In this document: positions 47,101-56,008 of the stretch, in pieces | How positions within the stretch are numbered: the stretch's first letter is position 1 | Layout of the letters: each line of letters starts with the position of its first letter | Source: Candidatus Pelagibacter sp. | Lineage (GTDB): Bacteria; Pseudomonadota; Alphaproteobacteria; Paracaedibacterales; CAIOTO01 | Direction of reading: 5' to 3' | Assembly: GCA_013823725.1 (NCBI GenBank) | Contig: PNMQ01000008.1 | Span: 110,222-174,221, forward strand | Length of the DNA stretch: 64,000 nt | Notes under the pieces: generated by a model | The model's input: the letters and a program-made list of their open reading frames with translations, nothing else | Told to the model about the DNA's origin: nothing | Databases searched by the model: none | Program-made: the position numbers and the translations under genes

Positions 47101-47742
47101 TGCTTCACGTGTCCAAAGATCCATGATGCCACCTTCGTTCACCAGATCATCTTTAACAGACTGAATAAAACAGGCATGCGGCTGAGGTCTTTCGTAAGAT
47201 GACTGTGAGGTTTTGAGTTCCCCTGTTTTTTCATCAACAAAAAAGTGACCTTGTGAAGGACCATTTATACCATAAGCCCAAAATAGACCTGTGTTAAACC
47301 ACTGTGGCGAATTAGGTGCACACATTTGTGACGCCAGCTGAAAACGCAATTCGTCATAAAAAGCTAATGCATCTTCTTCAGCGTCAAAATAATTATTTTT
47401 AAATCCCCAATATGTCCATGTTCCAGCAAGACGATCAAAAACTTGTTTTGAACTTCTTTCAGAAGTGTATTCAGTACCCTCTGCTGCTTGTTTTCTCCAA
47501 AGCCAAGATGGCACACCTTCTTCTTGCACTGCTTCTAGATGAACTGGGACGCCTGCTTTTCTAAAATACTTTTGCGCCAAAACATCACACGCAACTTGAG
47601 ACCATAATTCAGGAACATCAATATCATTAATCTGAAAAACAACCGAACCATCAGGGTTTTTTATTTCACTATTAGTCTTCTTAAAAGAGATCTGTTCATA
47701 AGGACAGCGGCCTGCAACGGTGGATAAACGATTAATCTTCAT
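44152..47742 (-). CDS. nrdJ: Adenosylcobalamin-dependent (class II) ribonucleotide reductase
   Basis: Reduces ribonucleotides to deoxyribonucleotides using coenzyme B12, without oxygen. The 1196-aa protein has [35 protein letters not shown] (active-site Cys and Asn/Glu), [16 protein letters not shown], and a C-terminal zinc-type tail [32 protein letters not shown] with CxxC pairs. The size matches the alphaproteobacterial NrdJ. Two NrdR-like boxes overlap its promoter. No B12 synthesis gene is in the window. Confidence 0.96.
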   Translation of the reverse strand: MKINRLSTVAGRCPYEQISFKKTNSEIKNPDGSVVFQINDIDVPELWSQVACDVLAQKYFRKAGVPVHLEAVQEEGVPSWLWRKQAAEGTEYTSERSSKQVFDRLAGTWTYWGFKNNYFDAEEDALAFYDELRFQLASQMCAPNSPQWFNTGLFWAYGINGPSQGHFFVDEKTGELKTSQSSYERPQPHACFIQSVKDDLVNEGGIMDLWTREARLFKYGSGTGTNFSHVRGNGEKLSGGGKSSGLMSFLRIGDRSAGAIKSGGTTRRAAKMVILDVDHPDIEEFITWKVVEEQKVAALVTGSKVNKYHLSAILKACLDETELDIKDKIDPQVNKNLKAAIKLARKAMVPENYIRRVLHTVELGLDKVDMPVFTTDWDSEAYNTVSGQNSNNSVRLSNDFIQAVLDDKDWNLTSRKDGSIVKTLKANDLMNQIGYAAWSCADPGVQFDTTINEWHTCPESGRINASNPCSEYMFLDNTACNLASINLTKFYDGNQIDIPLYEHTIKLWTMVLEISVLMAQFPSKEIADLSYKFRTLGLGYANIGGLLMNLGIPYDSKEGRAMAGAFGAILTGRAYHTSSLMAKELGAFSEYALNKKHMLRVLRNHRSAAYGETKKYEQLTIKPVPLQAEDCPFPQLIEASKRAFDDAIECGEKHGYRNAQTTVIAPTGTIGLVMDCDTTGIEPDFALVKFKKLAGGGYFKIINRMVPVALKKMGYTDHQIKDITLYAVGHGTLENSPSIHFDELKSKGFTDVEIGKLKEALKSAFDVKFTFNRWTFGDDFCKNILKITDDNLNDPMFDMLSFLGFSKSEIEAANNYCCGTMTLEGAPHLKEEHLPVFDCASPCGRIGKRFLSSQSHIEMMAAVQPFVSGAISKTINMPNHASIQECIDSYLTSWRLGLKANALYRDGSKLSQPMNSMVLDEDEHDDMEEMSQTDKVVHIASKLAHNVVNTIEQQSAAKKRRKLPNRRGGYTQKAVVGGHKIYLRTGEYEEGSIGEIFIDMHKEGASFRSLMHNFAMAISIGLQYGVPLEEFVEAFTFTRFEPSGRVEGNDYVKMATSILDYIFRELAITYLDRKDLAHVIPSTSSDGIGEVSEYKILENVNAQNENKQNTQMLQENVEQKATGTHGLSRSMSGSQSGSKSNVSDILAPRNDASMKSALARMKGYEGDSCSDCGNFTMVRNGTCLKCDTCGSTSGCS

Positions 47743-47820
47743 GGTTGAAATTGCCTTTCAAATGTCTATTGGCTGAAAACTTAAGAAAATAGGACACATG
47801 CTTAATTTTCTTATTTTTCT

Positions 47821-47848
47821 ATTATACACACAAGATATAGTTGATCAA
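47821..47848 (-). promoter_or_regulatory. Promoter for nrdJ
   Basis: On the minus strand TTGATC (plus 47843-47848) and TATAAT (plus 47821-47826) are separated by 16 nt, a good sigma70-type match about 80 nt upstream of the nrdJ start codon. The first NrdR-like box lies between the two elements. Confidence 0.65.
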
Positions 47849-47874
47849 GGAAAAAATATGACTATATTTAGTAA
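47828..47874. promoter_or_regulatory. Pair of NrdR boxes upstream of nrdJ
   Basis: Box 1 (47828-47843, core CAAGATATAG) and box 2 (47859-47874, core CTATATTTAG) each match 9 of 10 of the core CwATATATwG. The gap is 15 bp, and the boxes are 31 bp apart start to start, three helical turns, the usual arrangement for the ATP-cone repressor NrdR. Box 1 sits inside the promoter spacer and box 2 just upstream, so repression of nrdJ is expected. nrdR itself is not in the window. Confidence 0.7.
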
Positions 47875-47927
47875 TTTTTAAAAAAAATATTATGAAAAAA
47901 TTTACTATTTTCCCTTATTATACAAAG

Positions 47928-47957
47928 AGATTTTTCGATTTTTACTTTGATTTTTCG
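47928..47957. repeat. Direct repeat GATTTTTCGA in the nrdJ/RND divergent region
   Basis: The 10-mer occurs at 47928-47937 and 47948-47957, 20 bp apart, that is two helical turns on the same face. It lies about 60-90 nt upstream of the RND adaptor gene and could be a regulator binding site for that pump. Confidence 0.4.
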
Positions 47958-48017
47958 AACATTTTTTAGTTATCATAGAGGATACATCCTTGTATTTCCT
48001 AATCGATTCAAGCATTA

Positions 48018-49400
48018 TTGGCAAAAGAAAGCATTTACATGTCTGATTATAAAAAAAAAATAATAAACAAAATAAAAAAAATGAATGCGAATATTCGCTC
48101 TAAAATGCATCAGTATTTTGACAAAATATCATTACATCTAAAAATTGGAAAACATTATCAACAACCGGATTTAACACAATTAAAAACATCACAAAAAGAC
48201 CCATATCACTATAGTAACATTGGCTTTTTTCTAAAATCATATTTAGGAACTCTTGATCCAGAGATCAAGAAAAATATGAAAAATGGATTGATCGCTTTTT
48301 TAGCCATTTCCCTTCTTTACTCCATGTTTATCAAGACCATCGATTCTAACATCAAAAGTTTTTGTCAAATTGTTCTTGAAAAAGACGACAGTGGTATGAA
48401 AAATGACAGAAAATCTCGCGTAGAAGTTATGCCCGTCAAATCAGGAATAATGACGAAGCGTGTCACAGCTGTTGGAAGAGCAAAAGCCAGCGAACAAGTC
48501 GTTATCAAATCTGAACTTAATGGTCGCATCAAAGAAATTCTATTCAAAGAAGGTGGATCTGTTGAAAAAGGACAAGAAATAATTCGCTTCGAAGATGAAG
48601 AACTTAAAGCAGAATTACAAGCCGCAAAGGCACGATTAACAACAGCCCAAGCTAACTACAACAGGACATCAAAACTACATGCACAAAAATTTGGATCTTT
48701 AAAAGAATTCGACAGAGACAAAGGAGAGCTAGATCAAGCAACAGCACAAGTTGAACTGTTATCAGCAAGGCTCAGCAAAACTGTTATCAAAGCTCCATTC
48801 AGTGGTCAAATCAGTTTAATTGATTATCAAGTAGGTGCTTTCGTGCCAATGAATACAGACTTGGTGACTATTATACAATCTAAACCTATGAAAATTGACT
48901 TTAAAATTCCTGAAAAATTTGTGGGCGACATTGGAGTTGGTCAAGGTGTAGAACTTCGTCTAGATGCCTATAGAGATAAAATCTTTAATGGGCAAGTTGA
49001 AGCAGTCGATGTCAAAGTTGATCCTGAAAGTAACAGTATCGCGTTAAAAGCATTTACCGACAACAGCGATGGATTAATCGTTCCAGGATCTTTCGTTAAT
49101 GTTAGCCTAATTATAGGAGAAAGGTCTGATGCATTAATGGTTGATGAAAATTCTGTAGCACGAGAAGGAAGCATCGAATACGTTTGGGTTGCTGAAAAAG
49201 GCAAAGCCCACCGAAAAAGAGTACGTACAGGTGTTCGTGAAAAGCATATGATTGAAATTACAGAAGGTCTTCTAAAAGGAGAACTAGTGATAACCGAAGG
49301 TCAACAACGCTTGGTCGGAGACGGACAACAAATCAAAATCGTGACAGACACAGCTTTGCAAGACCAAGCAACGCAAGACACCAAAAAAGATAGTAAATAG
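48018..49400 (+). CDS. RND efflux periplasmic adaptor (membrane fusion protein)
   Basis: AcrA/MexA-type adaptor bridging the RND pump to an outer-membrane channel. The barrel-sandwich begins at about residue 145 (TAVGRAKASEQVVIKSELNGRIKEILFKEGGSVEKGQ), followed by a helical hairpin and VIKAPFSGQISLIDYQVGAFV. The family usually has an N-terminal signal or lipoprotein anchor; here about 85 basic residues precede a hydrophobic helix (about 91-115) that probably anchors it with a cytoplasmic extension. The start is a TTG at 48018; an ATG at 48039 is an alternative. It is followed 45 nt later by the pump gene. Confidence 0.88.
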   Translation: MAKESIYMSDYKKKIINKIKKMNANIRSKMHQYFDKISLHLKIGKHYQQPDLTQLKTSQKDPYHYSNIGFFLKSYLGTLDPEIKKNMKNGLIAFLAISLLYSMFIKTIDSNIKSFCQIVLEKDDSGMKNDRKSRVEVMPVKSGIMTKRVTAVGRAKASEQVVIKSELNGRIKEILFKEGGSVEKGQEIIRFEDEELKAELQAAKARLTTAQANYNRTSKLHAQKFGSLKEFDRDKGELDQATAQVELLSARLSKTVIKAPFSGQISLIDYQVGAFVPMNTDLVTIIQSKPMKIDFKIPEKFVGDIGVGQGVELRLDAYRDKIFNGQVEAVDVKVDPESNSIALKAFTDNSDGLIVPGSFVNVSLIIGERSDALMVDENSVAREGSIEYVWVAEKGKAHRKRVRTGVREKHMIEITEGLLKGELVITEGQQRLVGDGQQIKIVTDTALQDQATQDTKKDSK

Positions 49401-49445
49401 TCCAAATTTTGCGACTGCATTTAATAAGAAATTGGAAAAAAAGAT

Positions 49446-52400
49446 ATGAAATTATCTGAAACATGTATTGAAAGACCAGTCTTATCTTGGGTGTTTACTC
49501 TCGTCTTAATTTTAATGGGTTTTGTGGGTCTTTTTAGACTTCCTGTTCAAAAATATCCCAGCATTGAAAATGTTTTCCTAACAATCGAAACGCAAATGCC
49601 AGGTGTGGGACCAGATATCGTAGAAAGCCAAATAACACGACACATTGAAGACTCTATCGCTGGCATTGAAGGCATTGAAACGATCAGCTCTGTATCTTCA
49701 TCTGAAGAAAGCAAAGTCTATATCGAATTCAGACCTGGTCGCAGCATGGAAGATGCCTTAAATGATGTTCGAGACAGATTAGCACGTGTGAAAGAAAAAC
49801 TTCCACAGCCTAATCTTAGAACTGAACCGATGATTCTTCGTAGTCGTTCAGATGAGCGTCCGATTATGTCCTTGGCTCTTACAAGCAACCAAATGGATTC
49901 TAGCGAACTGTATGATTATGCAGAAAACGAAATTAAAAAAGATTTAGAAAGTATAGCAGGAATTGCACGTATCGATGTTTCCGGCGCATCTTCATACGTC
50001 ATGAAAGTCGACGTAGACCCTATACTTATGGCTGGACATAAAATTAATATTTCTGATGTACGCGATGCTATATCATCCCAAAATTTTGAAGCACCAGCAG
50101 GACGTATTGAAAGTAAAAACAAACAATATAACGTAACAACTGTTGCAGACCTTAATAAACCCAGAGATTTTGAAGAAGTTATTGTTTCTACAGACAAAGG
50201 TCGTATCATCAAAATCAAAGATATCGGCAAAGTTTCTTTAGATGCAGATGACAAAAGAACCCGAATGGCCTTTAATGGAAAAACGGGTGTTAGAATTGCT
50301 GTCACGAAACAATCTAACGCAAACCCTCTTCAAATCGCAGAAGATATCAAAAGCAAATTACTATTGATTTCAAAAAGATTACCCAAAGATGCTCAAATTC
50401 AAATAGCTAACGATACAACCACATATATCAGCAAAAGTATTAATAGCGTTTATCTATCCATTATTGAAGCAAGCATTCTGGTTATATTAGTTGTCTTTCT
50501 CTTTTTAAAATCCGCAAAAGCATCCCTTATTCCTCTTGTAACTATCCCAGTATCCATCATCGGTGTTGCCTTCCTGATGTATATTTTAGGCTACACTATT
50601 AATATTTTTACTCTGTTTGCTCTTGTCTTAGCCGTTGGTTTAGTCGTGGATGATGCCATCGTTGTATTAGAAAACATTCACAGACACATTCATGATGGAT
50701 ATAGCCCCTATGAAGCATCCATAAAAGGAATCAGAGAAATTGGTTTTTCGGTTGTTGCGATGACATTAACATTAGTTGCTGTATACCTTCCCATACCTTT
50801 AGGATCCGGCAAGATTGCGAAATTTTTTACTGAGTTTGCAATTACACTTGCAGGATCCGTACTGTTATCAGGGTTTATTGCGTTAACATTATCACCTATG
50901 ATGTGTTCAAAATTATTAAAACCAAACAATAGCAACAAAACAAAACAAAACGGGCGATGGGAAAAATTTAGTAACGCTGTATCGATTGACGTTTTTTTAG
51001 AACGTTTAGAAAATAGTTATCACAGAACATTAAAACATGCACTTGATGAAAAAAAATCTGTCATTACATTTTCTATAATTGTTTTCCTTAGTGGTATTTG
51101 GGTTTTTTCTTCACTAAGAAGCGAATATTTCCCAGAGGAAGACACACGTTCGTTTGGAATAGAGGCTCATGCTCCACCTTCAGCGACGCTAGAATATACC
51201 GAAAAACACCTTAAACATATAGATAGTATTTTATCGACATACCCAGAGATCGAAAGAAGAATATCTAGCATTATCAATCCAAACGTAGATATATCTGTTG
51301 AACTAACAGAAGATGACTCGTCTATCATTAAATCCATTGGCCGTATGTTTACAGGACAAGGCAGGTCTACCCAAGAAATTATTGAAGAACTTACAGCGCG
51401 TTTTAAAAACATAACAGGACTAGAACCACGCATTCAAACAGGTGGTGCTGGTGGATCAGACTCCAATCTAGTCAGTTTTGTGGTAAGAGGTAATAAAGAG
51501 ACTTATGCTCTTTCTGGATCAGTCAAAGAGTTAACAAATGCACTCTTGTCTTCTGGTATGATCAGAGGTGTTCGCGCACGCAGTTCTGTAGATAATGAAG
51601 ATTATATTTTAACTTTGAACAGAGATAAAATTGCAAACATCCAAAAGACACCACGTGAAATTTCAGACTTTATAAGATATTTATTAAAAGGTGAAAAAAC
51701 AGGGAAATTTAAGAAAGACAATAAACAATACGATGTTAACGTCCAAGTTTTTTCTGAATATAAATCTTCACCCGATGACATTTTAAAGTTTTACATTCGT
51801 GGAGGAACGCCAAAAGATCCCAATCTTATACCATTATCTGAATTGATATCCATCGATTCTCGAACTAGCCCTCCAGAAATACAAAGACATAATCGAACCA
51901 AAGCAGAAAGTGTCCAAGCTGTATTGAAAAAAGGATACACCGTTGGTGATGCTATTACTAAAATCAGACAAATTGCCGATGAAACGTTGCAGGAAGGTGT
52001 TTATCTTGACTTTACAGGTGAAACACAAAGATTTATTACAGAAAGCAAATCTATGCAGTTGGTATTTATGTTGTCTCTTTGCTTTATATATTTGGTTCTG
52101 GCTGCACAATTTGAAAGCTGGAGAGATCCGTTTATTATCTTTATTAGTGTACCCCTTTCACTTGTGGGTGGTGTATATGCCCTTAATTATCTAGAACGCG
52201 GAACACTAAACATGTTTTCGTTTATTGGATTTATAACGTTGATTGGGCTGATTACAAAACATGGTATTTTGATCGTTGACTTTGCCAACAAAATTCGAAA
52301 ATCTTCCAATGAGTCTGCTAAAATTGCCGTTTTAAAAGCATCCCAAATGCGCTTGCGACCCATTTTAATGACAACACTGGCCATGGTTTTAGGTGCAGTA

Positions 52401-52562
52401 CCTTTAATGTTTGGAGGAGCTGGAAATGAAAACAGACGCCAATTAGGTGCTGTTATTATTGGTGGTATGAGTCTTGGAACTATCTTTACACTTTATATTG
52501 TTCCACTGGTGTACACACTAATTTCATCTAATAAAGTAAAAAAGAAAATTTTTTCATCCTAA
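49446..52562 (+). CDS. RND family inner-membrane efflux transporter
   Basis: 1038-aa AcrB-like proton-driven exporter. It has the 12-helix layout with two large periplasmic loops; signatures include IFTLFALVLAVGLVVDDAIVVLENI (TM4 with the DD proton relay), SIRP-like PVLSWVF at the start, and FSFIGFITLIGLITKHGILIVDFANKI in the C-terminal half. Substrate cannot be inferred. No outer-membrane TolC-like gene is nearby. The next gene starts one base after its stop. Confidence 0.93.
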   Translation: MKLSETCIERPVLSWVFTLVLILMGFVGLFRLPVQKYPSIENVFLTIETQMPGVGPDIVESQITRHIEDSIAGIEGIETISSVSSSEESKVYIEFRPGRSMEDALNDVRDRLARVKEKLPQPNLRTEPMILRSRSDERPIMSLALTSNQMDSSELYDYAENEIKKDLESIAGIARIDVSGASSYVMKVDVDPILMAGHKINISDVRDAISSQNFEAPAGRIESKNKQYNVTTVADLNKPRDFEEVIVSTDKGRIIKIKDIGKVSLDADDKRTRMAFNGKTGVRIAVTKQSNANPLQIAEDIKSKLLLISKRLPKDAQIQIANDTTTYISKSINSVYLSIIEASILVILVVFLFLKSAKASLIPLVTIPVSIIGVAFLMYILGYTINIFTLFALVLAVGLVVDDAIVVLENIHRHIHDGYSPYEASIKGIREIGFSVVAMTLTLVAVYLPIPLGSGKIAKFFTEFAITLAGSVLLSGFIALTLSPMMCSKLLKPNNSNKTKQNGRWEKFSNAVSIDVFLERLENSYHRTLKHALDEKKSVITFSIIVFLSGIWVFSSLRSEYFPEEDTRSFGIEAHAPPSATLEYTEKHLKHIDSILSTYPEIERRISSIINPNVDISVELTEDDSSIIKSIGRMFTGQGRSTQEIIEELTARFKNITGLEPRIQTGGAGGSDSNLVSFVVRGNKETYALSGSVKELTNALLSSGMIRGVRARSSVDNEDYILTLNRDKIANIQKTPREISDFIRYLLKGEKTGKFKKDNKQYDVNVQVFSEYKSSPDDILKFYIRGGTPKDPNLIPLSELISIDSRTSPPEIQRHNRTKAESVQAVLKKGYTVGDAITKIRQIADETLQEGVYLDFTGETQRFITESKSMQLVFMLSLCFIYLVLAAQFESWRDPFIIFISVPLSLVGGVYALNYLERGTLNMFSFIGFITLIGLITKHGILIVDFANKIRKSSNESAKIAVLKASQMRLRPILMTTLAMVLGAVPLMFGGAGNENRRQLGAVIIGGMSLGTIFTLYIVPLVYTLISSNKVKKKIFSS

Positions 52563-52563
52563 A

Positions 52564-53352
52564 ATGCAGGAAGAATTCATTGAAATAATTCACGACATTA
52601 TTGATGGAATAGAAGATAGATCTTCTTTTTTCTCTCCAACTTTTCAACGTGTCCTCATTGTTTATGATGGCCTTGATACAGATCTTTTGCTATCCATATT
52701 GTCTGAAAAAATTCAATCCATGGAGATGTTAATGCATGCAGAGATTGATTGGATAAAAATTGAACCATACTTTGAGACTGTTAAAATTGCACCGTTGAAC
52801 AAAAATTATAACCTCATTATAACAACACCATTTTTACAAAGGGTTATTGACGTTCCTGGAGTTCTTTTACAAATGAGAGTATATCTTGCCCCAAATGGTG
52901 TTCTCGTTTCTCCTTTTATTGGCAACGAAACAATGGAGTGTTTAAAAAAAAGACTCTACACATTGGATTTGAAATATCACAATGGTATTCAGCAAAGATT
53001 TTTTCCTATGATATCGATGAATGATGCAGGTCGATTGCTTGTTCGTGCAGGGTTTGATTCGTGTGTTTCAGACTTTATTAGGTTATACCCTCATTTTCAG
53101 TCTATCCGCCATTTCAAAAAAACACTTCAATTTTTCAATGAAAATCACATCTTGCGGCCTTCGTGCTATCTTTCAAATTCATCAACAAGCAAACTGTTTA
53201 ATCACCAGTATATATCCGATATAAATCAATCATTTGATGAATTTAATGACCAAGATCATTTATTTTTAGATATTGTATATATTATTGGATGGCTGAACCC
53301 TGTGCACATTACTTCTTCTTATCATTCAGACGTTGACGATATAGCGGAATAA
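52564..53352 (+). CDS. BioC/NDUFAF5-like methyltransferase-fold protein
   Basis: 262-aa protein of the alphaproteobacterial BioC/NDUFAF5 group. The middle and C-terminal segments match: LQRVIDVPGVLLQMRVYLAPNGVLVSPFIGNETM, MNDAGRLLVRAGFD, and FLDIVYIIGWLNP. The N-terminal SAM-binding motif (normally D-x-G-x-G-x-G) is replaced by VLIVYDGLDTDLL, so methyltransferase activity is doubtful. The mitochondrial relative hydroxylates an arginine in complex I. It starts one base after the RND pump gene, so co-transcription is likely. Confidence 0.7.
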   Translation: MQEEFIEIIHDIIDGIEDRSSFFSPTFQRVLIVYDGLDTDLLLSILSEKIQSMEMLMHAEIDWIKIEPYFETVKIAPLNKNYNLIITTPFLQRVIDVPGVLLQMRVYLAPNGVLVSPFIGNETMECLKKRLYTLDLKYHNGIQQRFFPMISMNDAGRLLVRAGFDSCVSDFIRLYPHFQSIRHFKKTLQFFNENHILRPSCYLSNSSTSKLFNHQYISDINQSFDEFNDQDHLFLDIVYIIGWLNPVHITSSYHSDVDDIAE

Positions 53353-53551
53353 GTTGCAATTTTTTTGATTTAAGGAAAAAATCACTTTTTAAATAGGTGT
53401 AATGAAGAAAAGATAAAAACATACAAAGAAAAACATCATTGAAATCCATATTATTCATCACTCCACTTTTCATCAGTTCTAATTATAAAAAAAATGCATT
53501 AACAAAGTGTTATTTAATCTCCGTTCTTTGTTCTCTGGCCCTTAGAAAAAC

Positions 53552-53579
53552 TTGAAAAAAATGTGGTTTTTGATATAAT
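53552..53579 (+). promoter_or_regulatory. Sigma70-type promoter for grpE
   Basis: TTGAAA (53552-53557) and TATAAT (53574-53579) with a 16-nt spacer, about 28 nt upstream of the grpE start codon. The match to consensus is strong. The CTTGAA at its -35 also resembles a heat-shock -35, but no matching heat-shock -10 is seen. Confidence 0.7.
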
Positions 53580-53607
53580 AGGATATATTTTTGAAGGATA
53601 GATAAAG

Positions 53608-54207
53608 ATGAATTTTTCGAATACAAATAACGATAATGAAAAAAATGTGTTCAACTCTCAAGATGAAAATCCCGCCGAAAATACGGATGATCTGAACGTA
53701 AACATAGATGCAGCTCCAGAATTATCAGAGCTCGATATGGCTCAAAATCAAGCAACTGAATTCAAAAACAACTGGTTGCGTTCTGAAGCTGAAATTGAAA
53801 ATTTACGCAAAAGATTTGCCAAAGAAAAAGATGATTTAAATCGTTACGCATCACTAAAACTTGCTCGTGATTTAGTAAGTGTCATCGATAACTTAAGAAG
53901 AGCACATGATGCAGCAGAAAAACCATCGGAAACATCTACTGATGCAGAGAAATTAAAATCACTTGTTGATGGTATCGTTTTAATCATCAATGAAGCTGAT
54001 ACTTGTTTAGATCGTCACCATATTAAAAGACTAAACCCTATTAATGAAATGTTCGATCCTAACTTCCATCAAGCTATGTTTGAAATAGAATCTGAAGATG
54101 CTCTACCATCAACAATCCTTAATGTAGTTCAAGATGGATATGTATTGCATGATAGAATTATTCGCCCTGCACTTGTTGGTATCAGCAAAAAAAAAGAGAC
54201 TGCATAA
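53608..54207 (+). CDS. grpE: Nucleotide exchange factor GrpE
   Basis: Releases ADP from DnaK in the Hsp70 cycle. 199 aa with an acidic N-terminus, a long coiled-coil (WLRSEAEIENLRKRFAKEKDDLNRYASLKLARDL in part), and the beta-domain with NEMFDPNFHQAMFEIE and VVQDGYVLHDRIIRPALVGI. AAGGATAG lies upstream of ATG 53608. dnaK and dnaJ are not in the window; arnT follows at a 40-nt distance. Confidence 0.96.
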   Translation: MNFSNTNNDNEKNVFNSQDENPAENTDDLNVNIDAAPELSELDMAQNQATEFKNNWLRSEAEIENLRKRFAKEKDDLNRYASLKLARDLVSVIDNLRRAHDAAEKPSETSTDAEKLKSLVDGIVLIINEADTCLDRHHIKRLNPINEMFDPNFHQAMFEIESEDALPSTILNVVQDGYVLHDRIIRPALVGISKKKETA

Positions 54208-54246
54208 TTTAATCAGAAGACGAAATCCAACAGAAGGTCATTTAGC

Positions 54247-55980
54247 GTGCAAAACCATACCGAATTTAGCTTTAAAGTGATCTCTTATATCAAGAAATGC
54301 TCTGTTGGTTTCCTCATTATTTTTCTTCTGCCTATTTTTTTTGGATTTCTTGGTATTCGTCCCATTGCGACCCCTGATGAAGCAAGGTATATTGAAATCC
54401 CCAGAGAAATGATCGCTAGATCCGATTGGATAGTCCCCTACTTAAATGGCCTGATCTATTTTGAAAAACCACCATTTGTTTATTGGATCATTGCTCTTTT
54501 TTTAAAAATATTTCACTTAAACGAATATTTCTTAAGACTACCTATTGCTATCATTTCTTTTATTACCGTCATCAGCCAATATTTCTTTGTCAAAAAATAC
54601 GAAAACCATACAACTGCTATATTATCCACATTCATCATTTCCTCATCCATTTTGTGGGTTTTCTTATCTCAAATGATTATTTTAGATATGCCGTTAGCGT
54701 GCCTGACGACTTTATCCTTATTTTGCTATTATCATAGCCTACAGCAAACCAAAGTTAATGCACTTTATGCTTGGTCTGCACTGGGTTCTATTTTGTGTGG
54801 ATTGACGTTATTAACTAAAGGTCTGGTTGGTCTTGCCTTCATTGGCATGATTGGTATTTTATGGGCAACTTTTAGCAAGGAGTGGAGAAAAATTTCACCC
54901 TTGTATTTATTGATACAACTTCTTATTATTCTAGCCGTTGCATTACCTTGGCACTTTGCCGTTGCACACAGACATCCAGACTTTTGGCATAAATATTTTT
55001 ACGTCGAACACTTTGCAAGATATACAACAAGCTATCACCGGAGATATCAACCCTTTTGGTTTTTTATACCCATCATCCTTTTAGGATTCATACCTTGGAT
55101 GGCAACCCTTTTGGCAGGACTTTATCATTCCATAAAAGAAAAAATTAAAGAACACGAACATAACGTTACGTCTTTACAAATATTTCTTTATTGTTGGGCA
55201 GCTTTCACGTTTTTCTTTTTTTCTTTTTCCAACTCAAAACTTATTCCTTACATTCTTCCCCTTTTCCCGCCTTTAAGCATTTTGGTTGCTAAACATCTTT
55301 ATCAACTGATTAGTCAAGAAAAATGTAAATACATATCCATGTTGCTAGGTATCCCTGCTTTGTGCATTACCATTGCTTTTTTTATCACAGGCACGAATTA
55401 TCACCAACTCAATTTAACCCTTTCTGATATTAGCGATATACCGTTGAAGTATATTTGGACATTTTCATGCTTATTTTTTACACTTTTTCTATCTAGCATT
55501 GCACTCAGACAAAGCTTTTTAAAAAGCTCTTTTGTGTTATTTTTAGTTTGGATGTACGGTTTTCATTTTACAGTTTTTGACGTTGCAGCCACAGTTCAGA
55601 AACCGTCGATGCAATCTCTTTGCAAACATCTGCAGCAATCATCTTCAAAAGATGACCATGTTTGGATGTATACGGTTTACTTTCAAGACGTACCTATTTA
55701 CTTGAATAAAACTGTTAAAATAATTGACTATCTTGGAGAACTAGAATACGGTGTTCATGCAAACACTGCTCAAAATTGGATCTTAAATTCTCATCAATGG
55801 AAGAAAATGCTATCTAAGACAAATTTAACTCAAAACCAAACACATTGGATTTTCACGAAGGAAACGAGAATCGTAGATCTTGTGCAAAACTTTCCTTTTC
55901 TGCAATTGGTAAACAAAAAATGCGAGCAGAATTTTTGTTTGATCAAAGCCATTCAGTCTAAAACTGCTCAGGTTAACTAG
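54247..55980 (+). CDS. arnT: Lipid A 4-amino-4-deoxy-L-arabinose transferase, ArnT-like
   Basis: GT-C-fold integral membrane glycosyltransferase (PMT/ArnT family) that moves L-Ara4N from undecaprenyl phosphate to lipid A in the periplasm. 577 aa with about 12 hydrophobic helices; the first periplasmic loop holds PDEARYIEIPREMIARSDWIVPYLNGLIYFEKPP, the ArnT signature (E. coli has [24 protein letters not shown]). The start is a GTG at 54247 with AAGG upstream. It is far from arnD-arnA (21-23 kb) but supplies the final step of the same pathway. The substrate could be a related sugar. Confidence 0.82.
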   Translation: MQNHTEFSFKVISYIKKCSVGFLIIFLLPIFFGFLGIRPIATPDEARYIEIPREMIARSDWIVPYLNGLIYFEKPPFVYWIIALFLKIFHLNEYFLRLPIAIISFITVISQYFFVKKYENHTTAILSTFIISSSILWVFLSQMIILDMPLACLTTLSLFCYYHSLQQTKVNALYAWSALGSILCGLTLLTKGLVGLAFIGMIGILWATFSKEWRKISPLYLLIQLLIILAVALPWHFAVAHRHPDFWHKYFYVEHFARYTTSYHRRYQPFWFFIPIILLGFIPWMATLLAGLYHSIKEKIKEHEHNVTSLQIFLYCWAAFTFFFFSFSNSKLIPYILPLFPPLSILVAKHLYQLISQEKCKYISMLLGIPALCITIAFFITGTNYHQLNLTLSDISDIPLKYIWTFSCLFFTLFLSSIALRQSFLKSSFVLFLVWMYGFHFTVFDVAATVQKPSMQSLCKHLQQSSSKDDHVWMYTVYFQDVPIYLNKTVKIIDYLGELEYGVHANTAQNWILNSHQWKKMLSKTNLTQNQTHWIFTKETRIVDLVQNFPFLQLVNKKCEQNFCLIKAIQSKTAQVN

Positions 55981-56008
55981 AACCACCCAGATTTTAAAAG
56001 GTTTTTAT

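Noticed and set aside
53353..53607. Possible decayed gene between the BioC-like gene and grpE
   Set aside because: No frame longer than about 30 codons and no similarity seen; the only supported feature is the grpE promoter.
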